Shown piece after piece: positions 42,801-50,021 of a stretch of DNA of 51,852 nucleotides (its first letter is position 1; each line of letters opens with the position of its first letter). A program made the translations under genes and the position numbers. This DNA is from an uncultured Collinsella sp. (GTDB taxonomy: Bacteria > Actinomycetota > Coriobacteriia > Coriobacteriales > Coriobacteriaceae), in assembly GCA_934646865.1 (NCBI GenBank), contig CAKUEU010000005.1, positions 1 to 51,852 on the forward strand, in the 5' to 3' direction. Under the pieces are notes generated by a model, which was given only the letters and a program-made list of their open reading frames with translations, was not told the DNA's origin and searched no databases.

Positions 42801-44831
42801 TTAGAGCTCGTTGGCCGCGTGATATGCCGTGCGAATGGCGCTCGCAATATCGGCGGTGCGCTCGCCCGAGCAGTCGCCCACGCAAGTCGCGGGCACCGTC
42901 ACGCCGTCCAGGTCAAACGCGTTGGCCTTGGAGCCCACGGCCATCACCACGTAATCGCAGGCAATCTTCACCGGCTCCTCGGCGCCGTCCTCGGTAGTGC
43001 GCACGGCCTCCACGCCCTCGTCGGTAATGACGGTCAGGCGGGTCTTCACGTGCTGCTCCACGTTGTGCTCGGCAAAGTCGCTCATGATCAGCGGCAGAAT
43101 GGTCTCGGACTCGCCTGCGGCAATCTTGTCGAGCATTTCCACGATCGCCACCTCGCAGCCGTGCTGCAGCAGGTACTCGGCAGTCTCGGTGCCCACCAAG
43201 CCACCGCCAATGACGGCGACGCGGCCCGTAAGCTCCACCTTGCCGGCCAGCACGTCCCAGCTCGAGACGACCTTCTCCGAGTCGGCGCCCGGGACGGGGA
43301 TGACCATGTCGTGCGCGCCCACGGCCACAATCGCGGCGTCGGCGGCGTTGAGGTCCTCTGCCGTGGCGGCGTGGTTGAGTTCAACCTTAACGCCCAGGCC
43401 AGGCAGAATCTTCTCGTAGTACTCGACCGAGCGCATAATCTCGTCCTTGCGCGGAGGCGCTGCCGCAAGCACAATCTGGCCGCCCAGGTGATCGCTCGCC
43501 TCGTAGACGGTCACGTCGTAGCCGCGCTTGGTCGCCACGCGCGCGGCCTCCAGGCCGGCGATACCGCCGCCCACCACGGCAATCTTCTTGTCGCCCTCGC
43601 CCGGCTTAATGGCGATGGTCGCCTCGTCACCGTTCTCGGCATTGAGCACGCACGAGATGTACTTGCGGTTTTGAATCGCGTCGACGCAGCCCTTGTTGCA
43701 GTTGAGGCACTCGCGGATGGGCTCGCCGGTCGCGGCCTTCAGCGCAATGTCGGGGTCGCACATGAGCGAGCGGCCATAGGCGACGATGTCTGCCGAGCCG
43801 TCTTCCAGGATCTTCTCGCCGGCCTCGACCGAAACCACGCGGCCGACGGTTGCCACCGGCACGGAGACCAGGGCCTTGACGCGCTCGGCCACGGGCAGCG
43901 TCCAGTTGTAGGGCATGGCGCCCATGGGCGGAATGGTGTCGCCCATGTTGCCGGTGTGGTTGGCCTGCGCGACCTGGATCATGTCGATGCCCGCGCCCTC
44001 GAGCAGCTTGGCAAACTCACAGGCCTCGTCGGGCTGCAGGCCGCCCTTGCCGCGCGGCGTGCCGTCGGGATTCTCCATGATCACGGGGAGCTTGTACTCC
44101 ACCATCAGCTGCGGCGCGGCCTCCTTAATGGCGGCGACGACCTCCAGCGCGTAGCGAACGCGGTTCTCGAACGAGCCGCCGTACTCGTCGGTGCGCTTGT
44201 TGAGGATGGCCGAGCACAGCGAACCCACCAGGCGGTCGCCGTGGACCTCGATGGCGTCGATACCGGCCTGCTGCGCGCGAGCGGCCGAGGCAGCGATGGC
44301 CTCCTTGATCTGGGTGAGCTGCTCCACGCTAGCCTCGTTCACAAAGTGCTGCATATCGTGGTGCAACTTGGCGTAGGCCTGCTTGCGGATCTCGTTGGAC
44401 TCGGCCATCTTGGCGGCGAAGGTTTCCTCGTCGCCGGCGGCCTTGGCCTCCTGCGCGGCCTTGGCGGCGGCCATGGAACCCATGACCATGCGGCCGACGC
44501 CGGGCACGTCGTACTCGGGGTGGAACAGCTGCAGCGCGACCTTGGCGCCGTGCTTGTGGACGGTGTCGGCCAGCGCCTTAAACGTGGGGATCTGGGCGTC
44601 GGTCGCCAGCTTGGGCGTGGGGCTCGCGGTCATGACGGGAGCGACGTCGCCGATGACGATGTAGCTCACGCCGCCACGGGCCAGGCGCTCGTAAAAAGCC
44701 AGGCTGCGCTCGCCGATGGAGCCGTCGCGCTCCTCGTAGCCGGTGGTCAGCGGCGGGAACATAATGCGATTCTTGAGCTCAAGGGGGCCAACCGTAATGG
44801 GCTGGAGCAGCTTAGTGGCAGGTGTGGTCAT
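42801..44831 (-). CDS. NADH:flavin oxidoreductase, OYE/2,4-dienoyl-CoA reductase (FadH, BaiCD/BaiH-like)
   Basis: 676 residues in three parts. The FMN TIM barrel (about 8-365) starts LLQPITVGPLELKNRIMFPP; IDAIEVHGDRLVGSLCSAIL and NKRTDEYGGSFENRVRYALE surround the active site, although the usual HxAHGYLxxQFLSP pattern is altered. The [4Fe-4S] segment is CLNCNKGCVDAIQNRKYISC. An FAD/NAD(P)H domain begins IAVVGGGIAGLEAARVA, with a second dinucleotide fold at VAVIGGGLVGTETAEYLL. A helical insertion at about 118-165 (SMAAAKAAQEAKAAGDEET and onward) is longer than in typical relatives. The family reduces activated C=C bonds, including dienoyl-CoA and bile-acid intermediates; the substrate here cannot be named. 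ATG at 44831 has AGAGG seven bases ahead; the ATG two codons earlier overlaps it. It appears monocistronic. Confidence 0.9.
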   Translation of the reverse strand: MTTPATKLLQPITVGPLELKNRIMFPPLTTGYEERDGSIGERSLAFYERLARGGVSYIVIGDVAPVMTASPTPKLATDAQIPTFKALADTVHKHGAKVALQLFHPEYDVPGVGRMVMGSMAAAKAAQEAKAAGDEETFAAKMAESNEIRKQAYAKLHHDMQHFVNEASVEQLTQIKEAIAASAARAQQAGIDAIEVHGDRLVGSLCSAILNKRTDEYGGSFENRVRYALEVVAAIKEAAPQLMVEYKLPVIMENPDGTPRGKGGLQPDEACEFAKLLEGAGIDMIQVAQANHTGNMGDTIPPMGAMPYNWTLPVAERVKALVSVPVATVGRVVSVEAGEKILEDGSADIVAYGRSLMCDPDIALKAATGEPIRECLNCNKGCVDAIQNRKYISCVLNAENGDEATIAIKPGEGDKKIAVVGGGIAGLEAARVATKRGYDVTVYEASDHLGGQIVLAAAPPRKDEIMRSVEYYEKILPGLGVKVELNHAATAEDLNAADAAIVAVGAHDMVIPVPGADSEKVVSSWDVLAGKVELTGRVAVIGGGLVGTETAEYLLQHGCEVAIVEMLDKIAAGESETILPLIMSDFAEHNVEQHVKTRLTVITDEGVEAVRTTEDGAEEPVKIACDYVVMAVGSKANAFDLDGVTVPATCVGDCSGERTADIASAIRTAYHAANEL

Positions 44832-44969
44832 GGACATTCCTCTCTTGTAGGCGCGGCGGCGATGATACCGCGTAGTTGTCTAGAGGATATTGCATGGGGG
44901 TACGGGCCCGCAGCTGAAATCGGCGGATAGCAGCCAGCGGCAGGTGGATGGGGGGCGGGGCCGGCCACC

Positions 44970-45110
44970 GGTTTGTCTCGATCTGTAACATCTACAGACC
45001 AAAACCAGTCCTACCTGTTACAGATTGAGACAAACCAAACCCGTCTGCCGAAATATCCCGATCTGTAACAGCTAGCCGCCCAAATCGGGTCCACCTGTTA
45101 CAGATCGAGA
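44970..45110. repeat. GATCTGTAACA hairpin repeat, two units (left block)
   Basis: Unit 1 (44970-45036): TTTGTCTCGATCTGTAACA pairs with TGTTACAGATTGAGACAAA. Unit 2 (45056-45110): TCCCGATCTGTAACAG pairs with CTGTTACAGATCGAGA. Each encloses about 25 bases with a central CAAAAC or CAAATC flanked by a smaller stem. Three more units of this family lie at 47154-47372, so the second AlbA_2 gene is enclosed by them. Confidence 0.87.
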
Positions 45111-45219
45111 TGCCTGTTTGAAAGATTGAGAACGGGGCCGAGAGGCACGAAACGGGTTCATGACACCATTTCCGCGTTGACAGCCGCATCTCGACAACCA
45201 AAATGTGGCCCGTCCCCGC

Positions 45220-45307
45220 TATTCCGGACATTTCGTCCTAGTCCCGGACATTTTTAACCTCTTTCCGGACATTGTCGGTAAATGTCCGGAAAGGGAGCCG
45301 TCATGTC
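45220..45307. repeat. TCCGGACATT palindromic repeat, 3' side of the second AlbA_2 gene
   Basis: Contains CCCGGACATTTTTAACC, then TTTCCGGACATTGTC, then AATGTCCGGAAAGGGAG, with the last two forming a palindrome, and a partial TTCCGGACATTTCG first. It matches 46737-46825 and 46946-47015 in order and orientation. It ends seven bases from the stop codon of the gene at 45314. The 45111-45219 spacer holds no feature that I can name. Confidence 0.87.
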
Positions 45308-45313
45308 CTTCCC

Positions 45314-46708
45314 CTACTTCACCCTGACAAACTTTCTTGCACGCGTCTCTCCGGTCCCCAGGAGTTCCCCAGCGTCGACCATGTCGGAGATATGCCTTCG
45401 TACCGTCCTCTCGGTAACGTTCGCGATATTCGCCACCGCCGCTACCGTTACGTACCCGTAAGACTCCAGCATGCGTTCAATAACCCAATCGACATCGAGC
45501 TTCTGAATCGTCTCCTGGCTCGACGCTACGGGGACGCGCGCATCAAACACATCGCCCTCAACGAGCTCAGGTTGACCGCCGCCATACGCCCACGAGTACT
45601 TGAACATATTTCTCGTACCACTTCCCAACGATTCTGCCCTACCGATATTGCTAAAGAACTCAGCAATGATGGGATTTTTAGGCAGCGGGTTGAAATGGCT
45701 TGGCGACAACTCACCGATAAATCGCGGTCGACTCGCGTTCTCAGTATGGATGCCCTCGGCATCGATAATCATTTTTGCTGGGTAAGGATTAGCGTACTCG
45801 CGATGAATAAGCGTATTAGCGATGAGCTCACGCGAAATGACGTCCCTCAGGCTAATCGATTGCGTCCCCTCAAGAAAGAACTTGTCAGGCAGATGCTTCT
45901 GAGCGAACTCCAGGAGAATATCGTATGCCTCGATAAGATTAGTCTTCACGACAATACGATCGTCATAGCGGTCCACATCATCACGCTGGACATATGCGTC
46001 AGTTTTGTAAGACGGAGCGATACTTGAAATCACATTGTCTTTGCCAAGCAAAAGGGCGGCTGCAAATGTGTAACCCTCAATACCCGTCTCGTAGTCTTTG
46101 AGATATAGATTTGCGCTTCGGAGTAGATCTTCATCGTTCATCTCTGCCCACGGATGATTGGCACGTCTCGCCGTCGCCATCTTCCTAACCCGTTCGAGCA
46201 AATCGAGACGTAAGTCGCCCAACTCAAGATAGGGATAGACCCTCCGCTCGGTATAGTAATCCTGCTTACGGATATACATTGCCGCAAGCTGGGTATCAGT
46301 TGTCACCTTCCGATCCGTATCAGCGATTCTGTCATACGCCACACCTTTCAATTTGTGAACGATGGCGCCGACGACCACCCAGATGCGTAAAACCAGTCGA
46401 TCCCCGTATTCAACTCTCTCGAGCTCGATAGAGGGCGGAGCATTGAAGAAATGGGGGTCATTCAGGCGATTCGCTATATTGCGCTCTATTTCGACAACAT
46501 GAGCAGGATCGACTCCGATAACCTCAGGCTTTCCCGTGCCGGATTTTTCAGCATCGACAATCCCAAGTAGGATATTGCCTCCTTGTCGATTTGCAAAAGA
46601 GCAGATTGTTTCGAACGTATCGATTTCCGGAAGGTTGCCGCAACGCTTAAACTCAATGGAAATGCCCTCTCCTTGGGCGAGGATTCCCCTAATGTCGTCT
46701 GAGGTCAT
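45314..46708 (-). CDS. Second AlbA_2 (Schlafen-like) DNA-binding protein with winged helix (COG2865)
   Basis: 464 residues. The AlbA_2 domain (about 1-130) shows EGISIEFKRCGNLPEIDTFE and then CSFANRQGGNILLGIVDAE. The middle carries a degenerate HATPase_c_4-like motif (SRELIANTLIHREYANPYPA; GIHTENASRPRFIGELSP; NPIIAEFFSNIGRAESLGSG). A winged helix (WVIERMLESYGYVTVAAVAN; TERTVRRHISDMVDAGELL) ends the protein. It is a paralogue in architecture, not a close copy, of the gene at 26682. ATG at 46708 is preferred because the longer in-frame reading to 46783 would translate the repeat; AAGG lies about eight bases ahead of the ATG. A TCCGGACA repeat begins 29 bases upstream of the start and another ends seven bases past the stop. 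Function is unproven; a regulator acting at those repeats is one possibility. Confidence 0.87.
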   Translation of the reverse strand: MTSDDIRGILAQGEGISIEFKRCGNLPEIDTFETICSFANRQGGNILLGIVDAEKSGTGKPEVIGVDPAHVVEIERNIANRLNDPHFFNAPPSIELERVEYGDRLVLRIWVVVGAIVHKLKGVAYDRIADTDRKVTTDTQLAAMYIRKQDYYTERRVYPYLELGDLRLDLLERVRKMATARRANHPWAEMNDEDLLRSANLYLKDYETGIEGYTFAAALLLGKDNVISSIAPSYKTDAYVQRDDVDRYDDRIVVKTNLIEAYDILLEFAQKHLPDKFFLEGTQSISLRDVISRELIANTLIHREYANPYPAKMIIDAEGIHTENASRPRFIGELSPSHFNPLPKNPIIAEFFSNIGRAESLGSGTRNMFKYSWAYGGGQPELVEGDVFDARVPVASSQETIQKLDVDWVIERMLESYGYVTVAAVANIANVTERTVRRHISDMVDAGELLGTGETRARKFVRVK

Positions 46709-46736
46709 ACATTTGCCTTTCAGTCTCACTCTTTTA

Positions 46737-46825
46737 GGACATTTTAAGCGGTATTCGGACATTTTTAGCCCATTTCCGGACATTGTCCGCGACTGTCCGG
46801 AAATGACCGCCGTGTCCGAAATGAG
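46737..46825. repeat. TCCGGACATT palindromic repeat, 5' side of the second AlbA_2 gene, copy 1
   Basis: Carries TTCGGACATTTTTAGCCC, TTTCCGGACATTGTCCGC, GACTGTCCGGAAATGACC and CGTGTCCGAAATGAG in the same order as the other copies. It lies in the 5' leader of the AlbA_2 gene. After it come GTTCCCCAGTAAAAG and CTCCCCAGTTC, also found beyond the second copy. Confidence 0.87.
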
Positions 46826-46945
46826 ACTTGACCGATGAAAGTTCCCCAGTAAAAGCTCCCCAGTTCTTACCTTGCCGGTGTACTTGGGGGTACGGACAGA
46901 ATGTTGAACCGCAACCGAGCAAACCGAGTGTGGGATAACTCGGTA

Positions 46946-47015
46946 ATTCCGGACATTTTTAGCCTATTTCCGGACATTGTCCGTGAATGTCCGGAAATAG
47001 GCCACCGTGTCCGGA
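46946..47015. repeat. TCCGGACATT palindromic repeat, 5' side of the second AlbA_2 gene, copy 2
   Basis: TTCCGGACATTTTTAGCC, TTTCCGGACATTGTCCGT, GAATGTCCGGAAATAGGC and CGTGTCCGGATC; the centre forms a palindrome. Direct-orientation match to 45220-45307 and 46737-46825. The sequence between the two 5' copies (46826-46945) holds no gene. Confidence 0.87.
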
Positions 47016-47040
47016 TCAAACTTGACCAAGGGCGGCCCCA

Positions 47041-47100
47041 TGGTTCCCCAGTAAAGTTCCCTAGTTCCGCAGTAAAGTTCCCTAGTAAAGTTCCCTAGTT
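47041..47100. repeat. AGTAAAGTTCCCTAGTT short tandem repeats
   Basis: Three to four imperfect, direct copies of (C)AGTAAAGTTCCCTAGTT in 60 bases, following the TCCGGACATT repeat just as a shorter version does after 46825. Probably part of the same composite repeat. Confidence 0.65.
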
Positions 47101-47153
47101 TGCACCTTGTTGGCTTGTGTCAGATTGGGCATGCAGGGCCCGCTCTGGCCAAA

Positions 47154-47372
47154 TGTCTCGATCTGTAACATCTACCGGCCAAAACCGGCCCCAGATGTAA
47201 CAGCTCAAGACAAACCAAACCCGGACTGCCGGAGAATCTCGATCTGTAACAGTAACTCGGCAAAATCCGTCCCTCGTGTTACAGATTTAGATAGACGGAG
47301 GCCGTCCTGCCAGTTTGTCTCGATCTGTAACAGTTAGCGACCCAAATCGGGTCTACCTGTTACAGATTGAGA
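47154..47372. repeat. GATCTGTAACA hairpin repeat, three units (right block)
   Basis: Units at 47154-47216, 47237-47291 and 47313-47372, spaced about 80 bases. Each has TCTCGATCTGTAACA on the left and a TGTTACAGATT(GAGA)-like right arm (weaker in the first unit), with a 25-base middle centred on CAAAAC or CAAATC. Same family and orientation as 44970-45110. Confidence 0.87.
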
Positions 47373-47423
47373 TTTTCGACCGAAAAGTTGAGGACCGGGT
47401 CGACCCCACAGTCCCGGAATGAC

Positions 47424-47453
47424 AAAAAAGCTCGCCGGCTAAGCCGACGAGCT
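47424..47453 (-). terminator. Terminator downstream of the initiator tRNA
   Basis: Stem AGCTCGTCGGC / GCCGGCGAGCT (minus strand, one mismatch) followed by TTTTTTG. It lies 10 bases past the tRNA 3' end. Confidence 0.85.
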
Positions 47454-47462
47454 GCAAGTTCT

Positions 47463-47539
47463 TGGTCGCGGGGGCAGGATTTGAACCTACGACCTCCGGG
47501 TTATGAGCCCGGCGAGCTACCAGACTGCTCCACCCCGCA
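47463..47539 (-). tRNA. tRNA-fMet (initiator), anticodon CAT
   Basis: 77 bases including an encoded CCA. The acceptor stem pairs TGCGGGG with CCCCGCG and the discriminator is A. The D stem is GAGC/GCTC (position 11 is A, as in initiators), the anticodon arm CCGGG-CTCATAA-CCCGG has the three consecutive G-C pairs of initiator tRNAs, and the T arm is GTAGG-TTCAAAT-CCTGC. Position 1:72 is U-G, a weak pair at the site where bacterial initiators avoid a Watson-Crick pair (C-A in E. coli). Confidence 0.95.
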
Positions 47540-47691
47540 ATGTCTGGGCGCCTCATGTGCGCAAGAAAGAATATTACGCGGGAGTTCGGTAAACGGCAAG
47601 GAAACTCTCGTAGAGCATAATTCCTTCATATATTATCTTTCAGCCCATGTGTCCCCGTAAACGAATCGCAGCCCAACGCCGGCAGCGCGTA

Positions 47692-47697
47692 TACAAT
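47692..47697 (+). promoter_or_regulatory. Candidate -10 box (TACAAT) for coaX
   Basis: TACAAT lies 36 bases before the coaX ATG, leaving a normal leader with GGGAG. No good -35 hexamer is visible. The same TACAAT in the same CGCGTA context precedes the histidine kinase at 10513, which supports it a little. Confidence 0.4.
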
Positions 47698-47733
47698 GGT
47701 GCGCGTCCTTTTACGCCGACACCGGGAGTAGAC

Positions 47734-48507
47734 ATGCTGCTCGCTATCGATATGGGAAACACGCAGACGGCCATGGGCCTGTTTGACGGAGACGAGCTGG
47801 TGCGGTCGTGGCGCATGCCCACCGACCGCTCCTTTACCGCCGACGAGATCCACGTGCGCCTGATGGGCTTCTTTAAGATGTACGACCTCTCGCTCGACGC
47901 GGTCGACGCAATCGCCTTTGCCGGCGTGGTGCCGCAGCTCTCGCGCGAGTGGCACGCCGTTGCCGATCGCATCGCAGCAGACGCTATCGTCATCGGCCCG
48001 CAGACGGCGGCCGTGACCAAGCTGCGCGCGGCGCGCCCCCAGGCCGTGGGTGCGGACCGCATCGCCAACGCCGTCGCGGCCGAGACCTTCTACGGCGCCC
48101 CGGCGATCGTGGTGGACTTTGGTACCGCGACCAATATCGACGTCATCGACGAGGACGGCTACTACATTGGCGGAGCGATCGCCCCGGGCATCCGCATCTC
48201 CATGGACGCGCTCGCCGCCCGCGCAGCCAAGCTCGCCAGCGTTCCGCTCGAGGCGCCCGAGCACGCCATCGGCCGCGATACCGAGGAGTGCATCAAGGTC
48301 GGTGCCGTGACGGGCGCCGCCGCCATGGCCGAGGGTCTGGTCGCGCGCATGAAGCGCGAGCTGGGGCGCGAGGACGCCACCGTTATCGCCACGGGCGGCC
48401 TCGCCAGCATCGTCGCCGGTTCGACCGACGCCTTCGACGTGGTCGACGGCCAACTCACCATCAAGGGCATTTGCGAAATCTACCGCCGCATGCAGGAGCT
48501 GGGGTAG
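47734..48507 (+). CDS. coaX: Type III pantothenate kinase (CoaX)
   Basis: 257 residues, normal length. The first step of coenzyme A synthesis: pantothenate + ATP to 4'-phosphopantothenate. Family motifs: AIDMGNTQTAMGLFDG (phosphate-binding DxGN at the start), VGADRIANAVAA in the middle, VVDFGTATNIDVIDEDGYYIGGAIAPG (catalytic Asp and the GG-x-I-x-PG motif), and IATGGLASIV near the end. GGGAGT five bases before the ATG fixes the start. It is the only gene of its strand in this part of the window and lies 194 bases from the divergently oriented tRNA. Confidence 0.96.
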   Translation: MLLAIDMGNTQTAMGLFDGDELVRSWRMPTDRSFTADEIHVRLMGFFKMYDLSLDAVDAIAFAGVVPQLSREWHAVADRIAADAIVIGPQTAAVTKLRAARPQAVGADRIANAVAAETFYGAPAIVVDFGTATNIDVIDEDGYYIGGAIAPGIRISMDALAARAAKLASVPLEAPEHAIGRDTEECIKVGAVTGAAAMAEGLVARMKRELGREDATVIATGGLASIVAGSTDAFDVVDGQLTIKGICEIYRRMQELG

Positions 48508-48521
48508 AACGAACGCCGAGT

Positions 48522-48562
48522 CTATTCCTCAAAATCAAAAATTATTCAGTTTTGAGGAATAG
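48522..48562. repeat. CTATTCCTCAAAA palindromic repeat, 3' side of the DUF4143 gene
   Basis: Arms CTATTCCTCAAAAT and the imperfect complement AGTTTTGAGGAATAG around an A/T loop containing ATTATTC. It lies 14 bases past the coaX stop and 10 bases past the DUF4143 stop (convergent genes), so it may double as a terminator for both. Matches 49796-49838 and 49882-49924. Confidence 0.9.
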
Positions 48563-48572
48563 CCCCTGCGCG

Positions 48573-49769
48573 CTACGCCTCGCCGGCCAGCCATCTCGCC
48601 AGGTCTACAATCTGCACTCCATCGCGATCCGTTGTCTCGTGATGCGTGCGGGCGAGAATCATCTTGGGGTACGCATCGCCGATGCTCAAGAGCGGCGAAA
48701 TCTCCCGTTCAAACGTCTTATCCAAGCTGATGTCATCGCTCACCTGAATGTAGAGCTTCTCACTTCGCTTGATTGCTACAAAATCGATTTCTTTTTTGTA
48801 GAGCACGCCGACGTACACCTCGTATCCGCGGCGCAGCAGCTCAATAGCCACCATGTTCTCGTACACACGACCCCAATCCATGTCGCGTGTTCCAAGCAGG
48901 GCGTATTTAAATGCGTGGTCCGCCAGGTAATACTTCTCTCCGCTCTTAAGATATTTCTTGCCGCGAATGTCGTACCGGCGCACCTTATAGAAGGCGAACG
49001 CATCGCACAGGTATCCCATATACGTGCCGACCGTCTTGTTCGTGATCTTGAGCCCGTCCGCATTTAGAACGTCCGTTATATTGCGGGCCGACGTAATGTT
49101 GGAGACATTGTCCATCATGTAATCGGCAATGCGCAGCAGCGCCGATTCGTTTCTCACGCTATGCCGCTGAACGATATCCCTCACGATGAGCGTTTTGAAG
49201 ACATTGGAGAGATATTGGTAGCGCTGCTCCTGCAGTGGATAAGGGTAGGAGCCGGACATGCCACCGGTCCTCGCGTACTCATCGAAGTCGCGGTCGACCT
49301 CGCCCCCATCGCTGTAAGAACGATACTCCTCAAACGAGAACGGGAACACCTCGATCTCGAACGTGCGCCCCGTAAAGAGCGTCGACAGATCGCTCGACAG
49401 GAAAAAGGCGTTCGATCCGGTAATGAAAATGTCGTACTGCTCGGATGCATGAAGGTTGTTGATCGCGCGCTCGAAGCCGTCGCACATCTGAACCTCGTCG
49501 ATAAGCAGGAAGTTTTGCTTGTCGGGCGCCCGACGCTCTTTTACGTAGGCAAGTAGCGCATGGTATTCGAGCAGGACCTCGAATTCATCGAGGTTGTAAT
49601 TGATATGGATGATATTCGAATCGGGCAGGTTGGCCTCTACGTAGTCGCGAAGGGCCTCGAGCAATTTCGATTTTCCACTACGGCGAATGCCCGTGATGAC
49701 CTTGATATCCGGCACGCCGATAAGGCTCGTCAACGTGTCCATATACGACGTCCTATTGATGAGTTTCAT
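48573..49769 (-). CDS. AAA_14 / DUF4143 family ATP-binding protein
   Basis: 398 residues. The AAA_14 part shows Walker A GIRRSGKSKLLE (about 28-39), Walker B FLLIDEVQ near 90, and a sensor-like FITGSNAFFLSSDLST. The DUF4143 domain follows (about 200-398): TLIVRDIVQRHSVRNESALL, TVGTYMGYLCDAFAFYKVRR, LADHAFKYALLG, and a C-terminal nuclease-like motif GVLYKKEIDFVAIKRSEKLYIQV (first 20: GVLYKKEIDFVAIKRSEKLY). The family is widespread and strongly accessory in gut bacteria and archaea; its function is unproven. GGGAGG six bases before the ATG fixes the start. Copies of a CTATTCCTCAAAA palindrome lie 10 bases past the stop and 27 bases before the start. Confidence 0.9.
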   Translation of the reverse strand: MKLINRTSYMDTLTSLIGVPDIKVITGIRRSGKSKLLEALRDYVEANLPDSNIIHINYNLDEFEVLLEYHALLAYVKERRAPDKQNFLLIDEVQMCDGFERAINNLHASEQYDIFITGSNAFFLSSDLSTLFTGRTFEIEVFPFSFEEYRSYSDGGEVDRDFDEYARTGGMSGSYPYPLQEQRYQYLSNVFKTLIVRDIVQRHSVRNESALLRIADYMMDNVSNITSARNITDVLNADGLKITNKTVGTYMGYLCDAFAFYKVRRYDIRGKKYLKSGEKYYLADHAFKYALLGTRDMDWGRVYENMVAIELLRRGYEVYVGVLYKKEIDFVAIKRSEKLYIQVSDDISLDKTFEREISPLLSIGDAYPKMILARTHHETTDRDGVQIVDLARWLAGEA

Positions 49770-49795
49770 TGGCGGCCTCCCTGCGGTCTTTCGTT

Positions 49796-49838
49796 GCTAT
49801 TCCTCAAAATTGAAATTTTTTCAGTTTTGAGGAATAGC
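49796..49838. repeat. CTATTCCTCAAAA palindromic repeat, 5' side, copy 1
   Basis: GCTATTCCTCAAAATTGAAA then TTTTTTCAGTTTTGAGGAAT and AGC: 15-base arms around an A/T loop. Same orientation as 48522-48562, judged by the conserved ATTCAGTTTTGAGG right arm. It lies in the 5' leader of the DUF4143 gene. Confidence 0.9.
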
Positions 49839-49881
49839 CTCTGCAACGAATATACCTCGTGAAAGGTCGAGCTGGCTAAAT

Positions 49882-49924
49882 CCTATTCCTCAAAACTGAA
49901 TTATTTTCATTTTTGAGGAATAGG
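49882..49924. repeat. CTATTCCTCAAAA palindromic repeat, 5' side, copy 2
   Basis: CCTATTCCTCAAAACTGAAT with the right arm ATTTTTGAGGAATAGG. The 43-base spacer to copy 1 has no other feature. It lies about 30 bases from the terminator of the birA-like operon. Confidence 0.88.
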
Positions 49925-49953
49925 ACGAACGTGGCCATCCTCTCTGCTCACAC

Positions 49954-49987
49954 AAAAGCCCTCCCCGGCGCTGGCCGAGGAGGGCTT
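49954..49987 (-). terminator. Terminator of the folP-folK/birA-like operon
   Basis: Stem AAGCCCTCC / GGAGGGCTT with a GC-rich interior, followed on the minus strand by TTTTGTG. It starts 35 bases past the stop at 50022. Confidence 0.85.
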
Positions 49988-50021
49988 CGTTGTCATCGTT
50001 ATCTTTGCGAGCGGACCCGCG

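Noticed and set aside
42819..44930. 703-codon open frame on the plus strand
   Set aside because: Antisense shadow of the OYE-family gene caused by GC-rich codon use; His/Gly/Ala/Leu-rich with no recognisable motif.
46709..46783. N-terminal extension of the second AlbA_2 protein
   Set aside because: These codons translate the TCCGGACATT repeat; the AlbA_2 domain begins right after the ATG at 46708.
47154..47372. Type III toxin-antitoxin RNA (tandem repeats before a toxin gene)
   Set aside because: Units are long hairpins of about 55-65 bases, copies also lie beyond the far end of the AlbA_2 gene, and no ToxN-like gene is present.
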